Positions 1 through 7,871 of a stretch of DNA of 46,277 nt are shown one piece after another. The stretch's first letter is position 1. Every line of letters starts with the position of its first letter. The stretch lies in contig JAQIBN010000264.1 in NCBI GenBank assembly GCA_027859095.1, positions 1 through 46,277 of the forward strand. The letters run 5' to 3'. The translations under genes and the position numbers were made by a program. The stretch is from Spirochaetia bacterium. GTDB taxonomy: Bacteria > Spirochaetota > Spirochaetia > B11-G9. The notes under the pieces were generated by a model, which saw nothing but the letters and a program-made list of their open reading frames with translations, searched no databases and was not told where the DNA came from.

Positions 1-22
1 CGACTCTCGTGTATTTTTTCAT
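1..22 (-). CDS. 5' end of an unidentified gene leaving the left edge
   Basis: Reading the minus strand, an ATG at 22-20 is followed by six further codons (MKKYTRV) that run off the window. A consensus Shine-Dalgarno AGGAGG lies at 36-31 with a 7-nt spacer, which is why this is taken as a real start and not chance. An AT-rich stretch just upstream (AATATTATA at about 45-37) could be a -10 element. The gene would be divergent from serS. Seven codons are not enough to name a product. Confidence 0.5.
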
Positions 23-36
23 AAATACACCTCCTA

Positions 37-225
37 TAATATTGTTGCTTTACAATACCATATCAACAGGAGTAAAGTGAGAGTGTTAAAGGGCACCACC
101 GTAGGTGGTTTAGTTCAACTGAAGAATATATTTCCCCTGGAGGTTTTGGAAAATATTTTAATTTTTTTACTATAAACAGCAGCCCTACTTGTAAAAATCT
201 GTCTACCTGAAGTATTATCTTCATC
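37..225 (+). other. serS leader with small palindromes
   Basis: This non-coding stretch precedes serS. It holds an inverted repeat ACCACC-GTA-GGTGGT (95-109) directly followed by AGTT-C-AACT (112-120), and a TTGGAA...TATAAA pair upstream of the start that could be a promoter with a long spacer. The T-box consensus that often controls aminoacyl-tRNA synthetases is not visible. Function is unknown; a repeat or mobile-element end is possible. Confidence 0.3.
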
Positions 226-1500
226 ATGTTAGATTTTAAATTTGTAAAAGAAAACAAAGATGCTGTGCTGGAAAATATCCGGACCAGGTATATGGATGTA
301 GATGTAGAAAATATCTTAAAACTCTACGATGAACGAAGTGAGTTTATTCAGGAAACAGAGGATCTTAGGCAGAAAAGAAATGAAAATGCCAAAAAGATGA
401 AAGGGAAACTGGATAGTGAGGTAAGGTCTGCTCTTATAGAAGAGGGAAAGACTTTAAAAGAAGATATTTCTTCTTCCCAGGAAAAGCTGGAACGTGTAGA
501 AAGTGTGCTTTTCAAAGAGGCTGGAAGAATTCCAAACATGGCTCATCCTGATGCTCCCTTAGGAAAAGAGGATAAAGATAATACTGAAATTAAACGATTC
601 CTTGCTCCAACGGAGTTTTCTTTTAAGGCAAAGGATCATGTTGAACTTGGCCAGGATCTTGATTTAATTGATTTTGATACTGCAACAAGGGTTTCAGGTT
701 CCAAATTTTATTACTTAAAAAATGAGGCTGTTTATCTTGAGCTTGCTTTGGTTCGGTATGCATTAGATATTGTAAGAAGCAAAGGGTTCACACCAATAAT
801 TACTCCGGATATTGCAAGAGAAGAGGTTCTTGAAGGAATAGGTTTTAATCCCCGGGGAGAAGAAAGCAATATATATGCCCTTGAAGGAACAGGAACCTGT
901 CTTATTGGCACCGCCGAAATAACCCTTGGTGGTATTCATGCAGATAGTATTATTGATTCAGAGAGCCTGCCAATTAAAATGGCTGGGCACTCTCACTGCT
1001 TTAGAAGGGAAGCAGGAGCAGCTGGACAATATTCAAAGGGACTTTACAGGGTTCATCAATTTACGAAAGTAGAGATGTTTGTCTACTGTCGACCTGAGGA
1101 TTCTGAAAAATATCATCAGGAGATTCTTGGTATTGAAGAGGATATTTTTCAGGGACTTGAGATACCTTTTCGTGTAGTTGATACATGTACCGGAGACCTG
1201 GGCGCTCCGGCATATAGAAAATATGATCTTGAAGCCTGGATGCCCGGAAGGGGTGAAACCGGTGAATGGGGTGAAGTTACCAGTGCTTCCAATTGTACAG
1301 ATTACCAGGCCAGACGACTTGGAGTAAGATATAAGGAAGATGGAAAAACAAAATACCTGCATATGCTTAACGGGACAGCTGTAGCTGTATCAAGAGCAAT
1401 TATTGCAATTATGGAAAATTTCCAACAGGAAGACGGAAGCATAAGGATACCTGATAAATTGATACCCTATACAGGTTTTTCCCAAATAAAAAAAGCGTAG
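226..1500 (+). CDS. serS: Seryl-tRNA synthetase
   Basis: SerRS charges tRNA-Ser (and tRNA-Sec) with serine in the cytoplasm, using ATP. The 424-residue product has the normal family length. An N-terminal helical hairpin (about residues 1-105, rich in E/K/R) would be the tRNA-binding arm, followed by a class II catalytic core. Motif 2 is seen as FRREAG...YRVHQF (about 260-285) and motif 3 as GTAVAVSRAIIAIMEN near the C terminus. The start MLDFKFVKEN matches the usual N terminus of the family, although no clear Shine-Dalgarno lies in front of it, so initiation may be weak or depend on the leader. A hairpin directly overlaps the stop codon. Confidence 0.97.
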   Translation: MLDFKFVKENKDAVLENIRTRYMDVDVENILKLYDERSEFIQETEDLRQKRNENAKKMKGKLDSEVRSALIEEGKTLKEDISSSQEKLERVESVLFKEAGRIPNMAHPDAPLGKEDKDNTEIKRFLAPTEFSFKAKDHVELGQDLDLIDFDTATRVSGSKFYYLKNEAVYLELALVRYALDIVRSKGFTPIITPDIAREEVLEGIGFNPRGEESNIYALEGTGTCLIGTAEITLGGIHADSIIDSESLPIKMAGHSHCFRREAGAAGQYSKGLYRVHQFTKVEMFVYCRPEDSEKYHQEILGIEEDIFQGLEIPFRVVDTCTGDLGAPAYRKYDLEAWMPGRGETGEWGEVTSASNCTDYQARRLGVRYKEDGKTKYLHMLNGTAVAVSRAIIAIMENFQQEDGSIRIPDKLIPYTGFSQIKKA

Positions 1501-1526
1501 AGACGCCCAAATTGAGCGTCTCTACG
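1496..1526 (+). repeat. 11-bp inverted repeat overlapping the serS stop
   Basis: CGTAGAGACGC is followed, after a 9-nt loop, by its exact reverse complement GCGTCTCTACG. The left arm contains the serS stop codon. There is no T-run after it, so it is not a classical intrinsic terminator. It may act as a 3' mRNA-stabilising hairpin. Similar GTAGAGACGC palindromes occur as dispersed repeats in other bacteria, as far as I recall. Confidence 0.6.
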
Positions 1527-1572
1527 GCCAGGGTCAAACAATTTCTAAAAATGCACCGGTACAGGATACAAA

Positions 1573-3015
1573 ATGCAGGAAATTCTTAAAATACAAAATC
1601 TAAAATTCCAATATCCTGCCTACCCTGGTCTTGATTTTCCGGAACTGTTAAGAGGAATCAATCTTAACATTAATGCCGGTGATTTTAAGATTATTATCGG
1701 GAAGCCCGAAGCAGGCAAGTCAACATTATTAAAAATTATTCTATCCCTTATTCCACGATATACACAGGGGATAATCAGCGGTACCCTTGAATTTAAGGGC
1801 ACTCAAATAGATAAATATAAGCCCTATGAACTGATAGAGAAGATAGGTTCTGTTTTTCAGGATCCGGATGAACAGATTTTTACAACATCCTGTGATACAG
1901 AGATAGCCTTTGCATTGGAATCTCTTGGTGTGGAAAGGGAGGAGATTAAACAAAGAGTTGATACTGCCCTTGAAATTCTTGAGATAGAGAAATTGAAGTA
2001 TAGAAATCCCGCAACTCTGTCCGGGGGGGAGAAAAAAAAACTGCTGATGGCATGCCTCTATGCAGCCAATCCGGATCTTTGGCTCCTGGATGAAATTTTG
2101 GACGAACTTGATCCTGGTGCAGTAAAAAAAATTGTTCAAAGACTCCTTAGAGAAAAAAGAACTGTTATTCTTTTCACATCCAAAATGCTTGATATTTTCA
2201 AGCTGATCCCAGGAAATATTCTGGTAATAAAAGATGGCAGACTAATTGATACAACGAATATGGTACAAGAAGCGAAAGAGATGCTGCTTATTGAGGAAGG
2301 CCTCATTTTCAACCCTTCTGAATCCGCCAACAGACATTCACTTGCAGAAATTACTGAGCCTCTGGTAATTCTTAAGGATCTAAAATACAGATACCCCGGA
2401 AACGACGATTTTCATCTTTCTATTGATAATTTCCATATAAACCGGGGAGAAATTGTAGCTCTGGCGGGGAGGAATGGCTCCGGGAAATCTACACTGGGAA
2501 AGCTAATAGCAGGATTAAGAGATAAGGAAAGCGGCTTATTAACTGTAAATGAAAAGAATGATCTTCCCTGTGGATACCTTTTTCAAAATCCTGATTATCA
2601 GATTTTTCTTCCAACTGTAGGAGAAGAACTTAGTTACGGTATTAAACTCATGGAATCCCAAATTCAGAATACAATTGACAAATTCAATCTTCCTGATAAG
2701 AATGTGCCCCCAACCTTGATGAGCTATGGGGCCAGAAAAAGGCTCCAGGCTGCTGTTTATTATCTTATGGAAAGGGATCTCTATATTCTTGATGAGGCTG
2801 ATGCCGGATTATCTCTGTCCGATTTTGAAAATATAATTAATATTCTTCATAGAACGGAAAAAGGAATTATTATTATATCTCACAATATGAATTTATGCAG
2901 CCGATATGCACATAGAGTTTATCTTATTGAATCGGGCAGAATTGCAGAAGAATTTGAGAATGATCTTCTAAAGAATTTGAAATCTTTCTTTGGGAATGGA
3001 GAATCAATATTATGA
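1573..3015 (+). CDS. ECF transporter ATPase with two fused ABC domains
   Basis: This is the energising subunit of an energy-coupling-factor importer, with both nucleotide-binding domains in one 480-residue chain instead of separate EcfA1 and EcfA2. Domain 1 has Walker A GKPEAGKST (43-51), a Q-loop in VFQDPDEQIF, signature LSGGEKKK and Walker B LWLLDE. Domain 2 has Walker A GRNGSGKST (about 299-307), FQNPDYQIF, a degenerate signature MSYGARKR, Walker B LYILDE and a switch histidine in ISHNMN. It overlaps the next gene by 4 bp (ATGA), which indicates translational coupling to EcfT. The altered second signature suggests unequal ATP sites, as known in other two-site ABC proteins. Substrate cannot be told from this subunit. 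Confidence 0.93.
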   Translation: MQEILKIQNLKFQYPAYPGLDFPELLRGINLNINAGDFKIIIGKPEAGKSTLLKIILSLIPRYTQGIISGTLEFKGTQIDKYKPYELIEKIGSVFQDPDEQIFTTSCDTEIAFALESLGVEREEIKQRVDTALEILEIEKLKYRNPATLSGGEKKKLLMACLYAANPDLWLLDEILDELDPGAVKKIVQRLLREKRTVILFTSKMLDIFKLIPGNILVIKDGRLIDTTNMVQEAKEMLLIEEGLIFNPSESANRHSLAEITEPLVILKDLKYRYPGNDDFHLSIDNFHINRGEIVALAGRNGSGKSTLGKLIAGLRDKESGLLTVNEKNDLPCGYLFQNPDYQIFLPTVGEELSYGIKLMESQIQNTIDKFNLPDKNVPPTLMSYGARKRLQAAVYYLMERDLYILDEADAGLSLSDFENIINILHRTEKGIIIISHNMNLCSRYAHRVYLIESGRIAEEFENDLLKNLKSFFGNGESIL

Positions 3016-3776
3016 TTACCACTACCTATGTTCCAGGAAACTCTTTCCTGCATAAAACTGATCCCCGGATAAAAACTATCCTCCTCCTGACTACAGTTCC
3101 ACTGTTTTTCTTCCCTCTATCCATTACTGCAATGATTATGATTCTTATTTTACTCACAGGAACTGCAATTTACAGCCTTGGATTTTCAAGATTTCTGCAG
3201 CCAATAAAAATGATACTGCCTATACTGGTATTTGTAACCATACTTACACCACCATTTATTAGAGGCGGTGATGCAATTTTATCGATAGGGGAAACTGTAA
3301 TTTTAACAACAGAAGGCATTACACAAACCCTTAGACTTATCTTGAGATTCTCCGGAATAACCTTAAGCTTTTATCTTTTTTTCGCAACAACGAGTATTAA
3401 TTATTTTATCCTGACTCTTAACTGGTTCAAACTCCCCTACAGAGTGGCACTTATAGTTACAATTGCTCTAAGGTACATCCCTTACATGATCACTATCTAT
3501 AACAATATAAAAGATGCTCACAAACTCAGGGGCAATGATTACAATAAAAAAAAACTTAAAGAAAAACTGAACAGTATATTTCCAACTCTGGTATCGGTTT
3601 TGATCCATGCTATCAAATTGATTCCAGCTCTATCTATGGCGCTTGAACTTAAGGGAATAGGACTGGAGACGAAAAGATCCACGTATTCTGTTATTGTTTC
3701 CTCGAATTTGGCCTTGCAAATTATTACATCTGGGGGTATTGTCTTGCTGACTATTCTTATTGCATTGTTTATATAG
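3012..3776 (+). CDS. ECF transporter transmembrane subunit (EcfT)
   Basis: This is a 254-residue hydrophobic protein with about five to six membrane segments; it would couple the ATPases to the substrate-binding S component. The cytoplasmic coupling region of EcfT normally carries two Ala-Arg-Gly motifs. Here the corresponding sites appear as KLRGND (about 172-177) and LELKGIG (about 212-218), so the second has Lys in place of Arg. The start overlaps the ATPase stop, and the S-component gene begins 8 bp after its end, so the three genes form one operon. Family assignment rests on order, topology and these motifs. Confidence 0.9.
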   Translation: MITTTYVPGNSFLHKTDPRIKTILLLTTVPLFFFPLSITAMIMILILLTGTAIYSLGFSRFLQPIKMILPILVFVTILTPPFIRGGDAILSIGETVILTTEGITQTLRLILRFSGITLSFYLFFATTSINYFILTLNWFKLPYRVALIVTIALRYIPYMITIYNNIKDAHKLRGNDYNKKKLKEKLNSIFPTLVSVLIHAIKLIPALSMALELKGIGLETKRSTYSVIVSSNLALQIITSGGIVLLTILIALFI

Positions 3777-3784
3777 GAGCAGAT

Positions 3785-4321
3785 ATGTCTGACAAAGAAA
3801 ATAAATCCTCTATTACAAATCTTCCGGCTTTTAAAATTGCATCACTGGCAATTCTGATAGCTATTACAACGGTATTTACATTTATTATCCGTATTCCTAT
3901 AGTGCAAACCAAAGGATATTTTAACTTTAGTGATGTTATTATTTTCTTTACTGCAATAACCTTTGGTCCCGTTACTGCTTTAATCGCAGGGGGCATTGGT
4001 ACAGCACTTGCAGATTTACTTGGCGGTTTTGTATGGTGGGTACCTTTTACATTCCTAGCCCATGGCCTCCAGGGACTGGCTGTAGGTCTGATATTAAGAA
4101 AGAAAATTAGCATACCTGGAATTCTACTTGCCTTTGCTGCGGCTACAATCATAATGGCAGGTATCTACTTTATTACAGCAGGGATAATGTATGGCTTTGT
4201 CCTTGCAGCAGTAGAGATACCCTGGAATATTTTACAGAATCTGGCAGGTGTAATTGTAGGAGTACCTCTGGCTGCAGCAGTTAAAAAAGCCTATCCGCCT
4301 ATTCAGAATTACAAGTGGTAG
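3785..4321 (+). CDS. ECF transporter S component, substrate unknown
   Basis: A 178-residue membrane protein with about five to six hydrophobic segments completes the ECF importer. The pattern KGYFNFSDVIIFF...FGPVTALIAGGIG-ALADLLGG is typical of S components of the riboflavin/thiamine-precursor-like superfamily. A GGAG motif precedes the ATG. No vitamin riboswitch is seen in front of the operon and no vitamin-biosynthesis gene is adjacent, so the ligand remains open (a vitamin, precursor or small metabolite). Because this S component sits with its own ATPase and EcfT, it is likely a dedicated (group I) system. Confidence 0.88.
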   Translation: MSDKENKSSITNLPAFKIASLAILIAITTVFTFIIRIPIVQTKGYFNFSDVIIFFTAITFGPVTALIAGGIGTALADLLGGFVWWVPFTFLAHGLQGLAVGLILRKKISIPGILLAFAAATIIMAGIYFITAGIMYGFVLAAVEIPWNILQNLAGVIVGVPLAAAVKKAYPPIQNYKW

Positions 4322-4383
4322 AGTGAAGTGGGGAAAGCCTGTCAGGCTATGGTCTATTGGCCTTTTAGTCTAAAAATCTATCT

Positions 4384-4713
4384 TCATTTTACTGTATCCA
4401 GCAGTTCATAGTATTTTTCCAATCCGGAAGATGAGGTAAACATAATGCTTATACGTGATTCTTCCGGGGAGATCCCTTTTATATAAACAATCTCATCTTT
4501 AATTGAAAAACTCCGATCCACTGCATGGAGTGTAATGTCATAGTTTTTTACCTTGTAAATATGAATGGGTACAAGAAGACTAATTCCACTTCTGTTGGCA
4601 TCGACAGTAGTGGAATCGAGCAACTCACCTGTGCCGAGATCAACTTTAAATTTTTTTAATATTACCGGTAGATCCTTTGCGGGTATCCTTGAACCGCTTC
4701 TCCTTTCCCCCAT
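4384..4713 (-). CDS. PilZ-like domain protein
   Basis: A 109-residue, single-domain protein. The start carries an RRSGSR stretch and, 30 residues later, DANRSG. Together these resemble the c-di-GMP-binding RxxxR and (D/N)xSxxG motifs of PilZ domains, but with Asn for the usual Ser. If the domain still binds c-di-GMP it could link second-messenger levels to motility or to the neighbouring gene; that is inference. Its ATG overlaps the stop of the upstream phosphoribosyltransferase-like gene (TAATG), so the two are translationally coupled. A frameshift in that partner could therefore also alter PilZ output. Confidence 0.6.
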   Translation of the reverse strand: MGERRSGSRIPAKDLPVILKKFKVDLGTGELLDSTTVDANRSGISLLVPIHIYKVKNYDITLHAVDRSFSIKDEIVYIKGISPEESRISIMFTSSSGLEKYYELLDTVK

Positions 4714-5877
4714 TAAATAGCTTCCAAAAGACTCTTGAGATAACTTATTTTCTTTTGGCAGGTAGAAATTAAACTTCCCGCCTCTCCTGCTCTGCTGATT
4801 CTTGAATCAGACCATAACCATCTAAATTTATCAAATAGCTGTTTATATTCATGGTCATTTACCCCCCTCCAGTACTCTTCTTTTCTCTTTTTCAGACTGA
4901 GAAAGGAATCTGCAGGTTTTGTAGTTCCGGACATCAGGTACATATCCAAGGGAAATCGTGCGTTATACTCGTTCCATAATGACAGGTTTTGATCAACTGC
5001 AGATTTTTCCTGTTTCTCCCAAAACTCAAGGATATCAATAATATGTTTCACTGGTTCGAAGGATTTCTTGCCTCCATCATATATTACACAACCCTCTATG
5101 GGAATTATCATCTTTTCAAACTGCGAAAATTCATATTCAGGACTTATAAGACTCCCCAATTTATAACTTTTCAGCAGATCCGTATTAGGCAGAACATTAT
5201 TTAAGGGACTGTTTTTTGAGCCCAGAGCAAATCGACCCTCCAGATAAATTAAAATTGTCCGCTCATATTCCGGGTGATTTTGTTTAAATATTTTATCCCA
5301 TTTTTCCAAAACCTCTTCTGCTTTAATACCGCCGATAGTTACAAAGAAAAAATTCTTCAAATTGATTTTCTTTCTGGTCAGATAATTATCCAGGTAGTGG
5401 AGGCTGTTATCTAAAGAAGCCCCGGAAGCTACGATATCTGCACTGTAAATGGTCGGATCATCGGGTATCTGAAATTTTCTGTATGAATCATCGGAGATTG
5501 AAAATTCACCATTCTCTTCAAATCTCTGACTGGTTATGTAGGAACTTGAATGCCACTTATATCCAAAAGCTTTCTGCAGAGCATTTCTTACCTCAAAGTT
5601 AAGCCCCCCCCCTGAGTATATGATATACATTTACATGTTTGGAACTGATACGGCTAAGATGTTCAATGTTATTAAGAACCTTAAGGGTATTGGTTACCCC
5701 GTTTTTCATAAGATCTGTAAAATCAGAATTTACTATCTCCGGGAAATTCAACATATTCCTGGTATCACTGGTAGACACAACATAACGCTTTAAAACAGAA
5801 TCCTTTTCTGTACTCTCGATTGAATATAAAGAAACTGCTTCATCTTTGAATTGTCTTTTAAGAAAATCACCCTTCAT
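4713..5877 (-). CDS. Phosphoribosyltransferase-like protein, frameshifted at a G9 tract
   Basis: Two minus-strand reading frames, 5877-5599 and 5630-4713, join into one protein of about 387 residues if a run of nine G (5612-5604) is read as eight. The join then reads HILRGGLNFEVRNAL. That piece resembles the N-terminal phosphate loop of type I phosphoribosyltransferases, and the downstream frame holds IYSADIVASGASLDNSL, matching the PRPP-binding loop (hydrophobic, acidic, then a TGxT-like turn). No specific base substrate can be named and the C-terminal 150 residues are not recognised. As sequenced, the gene gives a 92-residue N-terminal piece and possibly a 305-residue restart product from ATG 5630. 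Phase variation, programmed shifting, recent mutation or sequencing error could all explain it. The PilZ-like gene is coupled downstream. Confidence 0.6.
5604..5612 (-). repeat. Homopolymer tract of nine G (minus strand)
   Basis: A run of nine C on the plus strand (nine G on the coding strand) sits exactly where the two halves of the phosphoribosyltransferase-like gene change frame. With eight G the gene is open throughout. Tracts of this length are classic slipped-strand sites and also classic sequencing-error sites. Confidence 0.85.
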
Positions 5878-5893
5878 TAGGACTCCTTAGGTT

Positions 5894-5911
5894 GCATAGG
5901 CGACCAGCCTA
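5894..5911 (-). promoter_or_regulatory. Short hairpin in the 5' leader of the phosphoribosyltransferase-like gene
   Basis: ATAGGC-GACCA-GCCTAT forms a 6-bp stem just upstream of the start codon at 5877, close to the AGGAGT-like ribosome site. It might modulate translation, but a stem this short could be chance. Confidence 0.25.
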
Positions 5912-6028
5912 TTATTATCAAATTATACTACAATATTTTTTAAACTTCAAAACAAATTGTAATAATTAAGATTTTTTCGCAAACAACTATCAGACTTTTA
6001 TCTGACAGATATTATACTCATCTTCTGA

Positions 6029-7078
6029 TTAAATAAAAACTGGCTGCATAAATAAATTCTGCATAATAGAGAGGAAAACAAAGGATAATGCTCCTGAAAC
6101 CAAAGGTGTTGCTACCCATCCCATTCCAATTTTCCCTATCACACTAAAATCGATATTTCTTCCTGATTTAGCAAGACCAATACCCAAAATAGCTCCGACT
6201 ACAGCTTGAGAGCTTGAAACTGGCACCAAGGGCCAGGTTGGAAGATGATGGCTTAATAACCAGGTCTGAAGGGCGGTGGAAGCAAATAAAAACAACACGA
6301 GAGAGCTTGATAAAACAACTATAAATGCAGCTATTGGAGAAAGTTTAAAGATACTGTTCCCAACCGTCATCATAACTCTTTTTGAATAAGTAAATATTCC
6401 TACTGCGATTGCTAATGCACCTAAAAGAAATAAGATCTGCACACTGGAAAGTGAAAAGAACCCGGCAATATGTATATCAGGGAATGGAGAAACAGGAATA
6501 AATACACCCATAACATTTGCAATATTATTAGCACCCAGACTGTATGCTCCAAACGCACCTGTAATTAGCAGAGCAGCTCTTGTATATGAATCCATACGAA
6601 TAATACTTATTCTAGTATGTTTCAATATTTTTTTTATAATAAAAAAAAGGATAAAAGAAAAAATTGCTGATAAGACAGGACATACAACCCAGGTTGTAAC
6701 AATCTTAGTCAAAGCTGTTGCATCTGTGGGCTTACCGGAAAATAAATTCCATCCAATTATTGCACCTACTACAGCCTGGGAGGTGGATACAGGTAATTTC
6801 ATTTTAGTCATCCAAAATACTGTAAATGCTGCTGAAAAAGCAACAGTAAATGAACCTGCAATTGCATTGACTGCACCAAGTTTCCCAAGAGTATGCGAAG
6901 CACCAGCACCGCTGACAACTGCTCCAATAATTACAAAGATTGACCCCACAATTGCTGCTGTACCAAAGCGAAGCATTTTTGTACCCACTGCAGTGCCAAA
7001 TATATTTGCAGCATCATTGGCACCCAGGGACCACCCCAAAAACAAACCACTGGAAAGAAAAATTAATATCAAGGCCAT
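6029..7078 (-). CDS. PiT-family inorganic phosphate transporter
   Basis: A 349-residue integral membrane protein with about ten hydrophobic segments. The duplicated PiT signature is clear: GANDAANIFGTAVG near the N terminus (about 20-33) and SLGANNIANVMGV in the second half. PiT proteins carry metal-phosphate by ion symport across the inner membrane. It lies 22 bp behind a DUF47/PhoU-like gene on the same strand, a common pairing in which the DUF47 protein is thought to control the transporter. A weak inverted repeat (TCAGA...TCTGA) near 5986-6005 follows the stop and might end the transcript. Confidence 0.95.
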   Translation of the reverse strand: MALILIFLSSGLFLGWSLGANDAANIFGTAVGTKMLRFGTAAIVGSIFVIIGAVVSGAGASHTLGKLGAVNAIAGSFTVAFSAAFTVFWMTKMKLPVSTSQAVVGAIIGWNLFSGKPTDATALTKIVTTWVVCPVLSAIFSFILFFIIKKILKHTRISIIRMDSYTRAALLITGAFGAYSLGANNIANVMGVFIPVSPFPDIHIAGFFSLSSVQILFLLGALAIAVGIFTYSKRVMMTVGNSIFKLSPIAAFIVVLSSSLVLFLFASTALQTWLLSHHLPTWPLVPVSSSQAVVGAILGIGLAKSGRNIDFSVIGKIGMGWVATPLVSGALSFVFLSIMQNLFMQPVFI

Positions 7079-7100
7079 TACTTACTCCACTTCTATCAGT

Positions 7101-7754
7101 TTAGATACTGCGTTTTATTGTTGCTACTGATAATCTTTCACAAACATCCTGTCCATCATCTGACAGTTTGGCTATAAGTTCTACAAATTTACTTAAATGC
7201 GCTTTCCCTGCAAGATCAGTAACAAAATCATCTGAACCAAATAGTTTCCTTTTTATTCTATTTTCAACTTTATCAGCTTCGTGCTCATAAAAAAAAGTTT
7301 TATTTATGTGATCATTAATAAGATCAGAATTGTTGATATAGCACCTGGCTGCAAGCACAGTAAAATCAGCAGCTTTACATGAAGCATCTACAAGTTCAAT
7401 AAAATCTTTATTGAGCTCTTTTGGGATTTTGGGTCTTTGAATATCAAACTGGACAAGAACTTCCTCGGTTGTATCAATGACATTATCAATTGTTTCCAGC
7501 AGACTCAGCATATCTCCTCTTGATTCGGGAAGCAGCATTTTTGAATATAGTTGATGTCTTATTCCTCTTCTTAATTCATCAACTGCTGTTTCAAGTATAT
7601 TTACATCTTCCATTCTCTTAATAAAAATATCATTTTCATTGTTAAGATAATTTTTAATTGCTGCATCAAATATCATTATTGCATTCGAAATATTATCCAG
7701 CAATGATGCAACATCACCCTCAATTTGGGAAGCCTGGTTAAAAAGTAACCCCAT
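7101..7754 (-). CDS. DUF47 family PhoU-like regulator of phosphate transport
   Basis: A 217-residue, mostly helical soluble protein of the DUF47 (TIGR00153-type) family, related to PhoU. It shows the expected acidic/hydrophobic pattern that includes ETIDNVIDTTEEV and an EHEADKVENRIKRKLF segment, in which the E/D-rich helices of PhoU-like proteins bind metals. A GGAG ribosome site precedes ATG 7754. It is the first gene of a two-gene operon with PiT and is divergent from pncB across about 117 bp. Its role as a negative modulator of the transporter is inferred from family context, not proven. Confidence 0.9.
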   Translation of the reverse strand: MGLLFNQASQIEGDVASLLDNISNAIMIFDAAIKNYLNNENDIFIKRMEDVNILETAVDELRRGIRHQLYSKMLLPESRGDMLSLLETIDNVIDTTEEVLVQFDIQRPKIPKELNKDFIELVDASCKAADFTVLAARCYINNSDLINDHINKTFFYEHEADKVENRIKRKLFGSDDFVTDLAGKAHLSKFVELIAKLSDDGQDVCERLSVATIKRSI

Positions 7755-7871
7755 TTATACACTCCTATACCTGTTATACTCAATTTATCTGTATTTTAAT
7801 GTAAACTAATATTTTTATAAAGGTCATTTACGGATTAATAATAAAAAGTTATATTACTGAGGGGGGGCCAT

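Noticed and set aside
1-225. T-box or other known riboswitch upstream of serS
   Set aside because: No T-box sequence (GGUGGNACCGCG-like) on the plus strand; only short palindromes are seen.
63-257. Minus-strand 64-codon frame over the serS leader
   Set aside because: It overlaps the serS start, has no ribosome site, and is explained by palindromic leader sequence.
4322-4383. Terminator between the ECF operon and the PilZ-like gene
   Set aside because: AGCCTG-T-CAGGCT can only form a 4-bp stem after allowing a loop, and there is no U-run.
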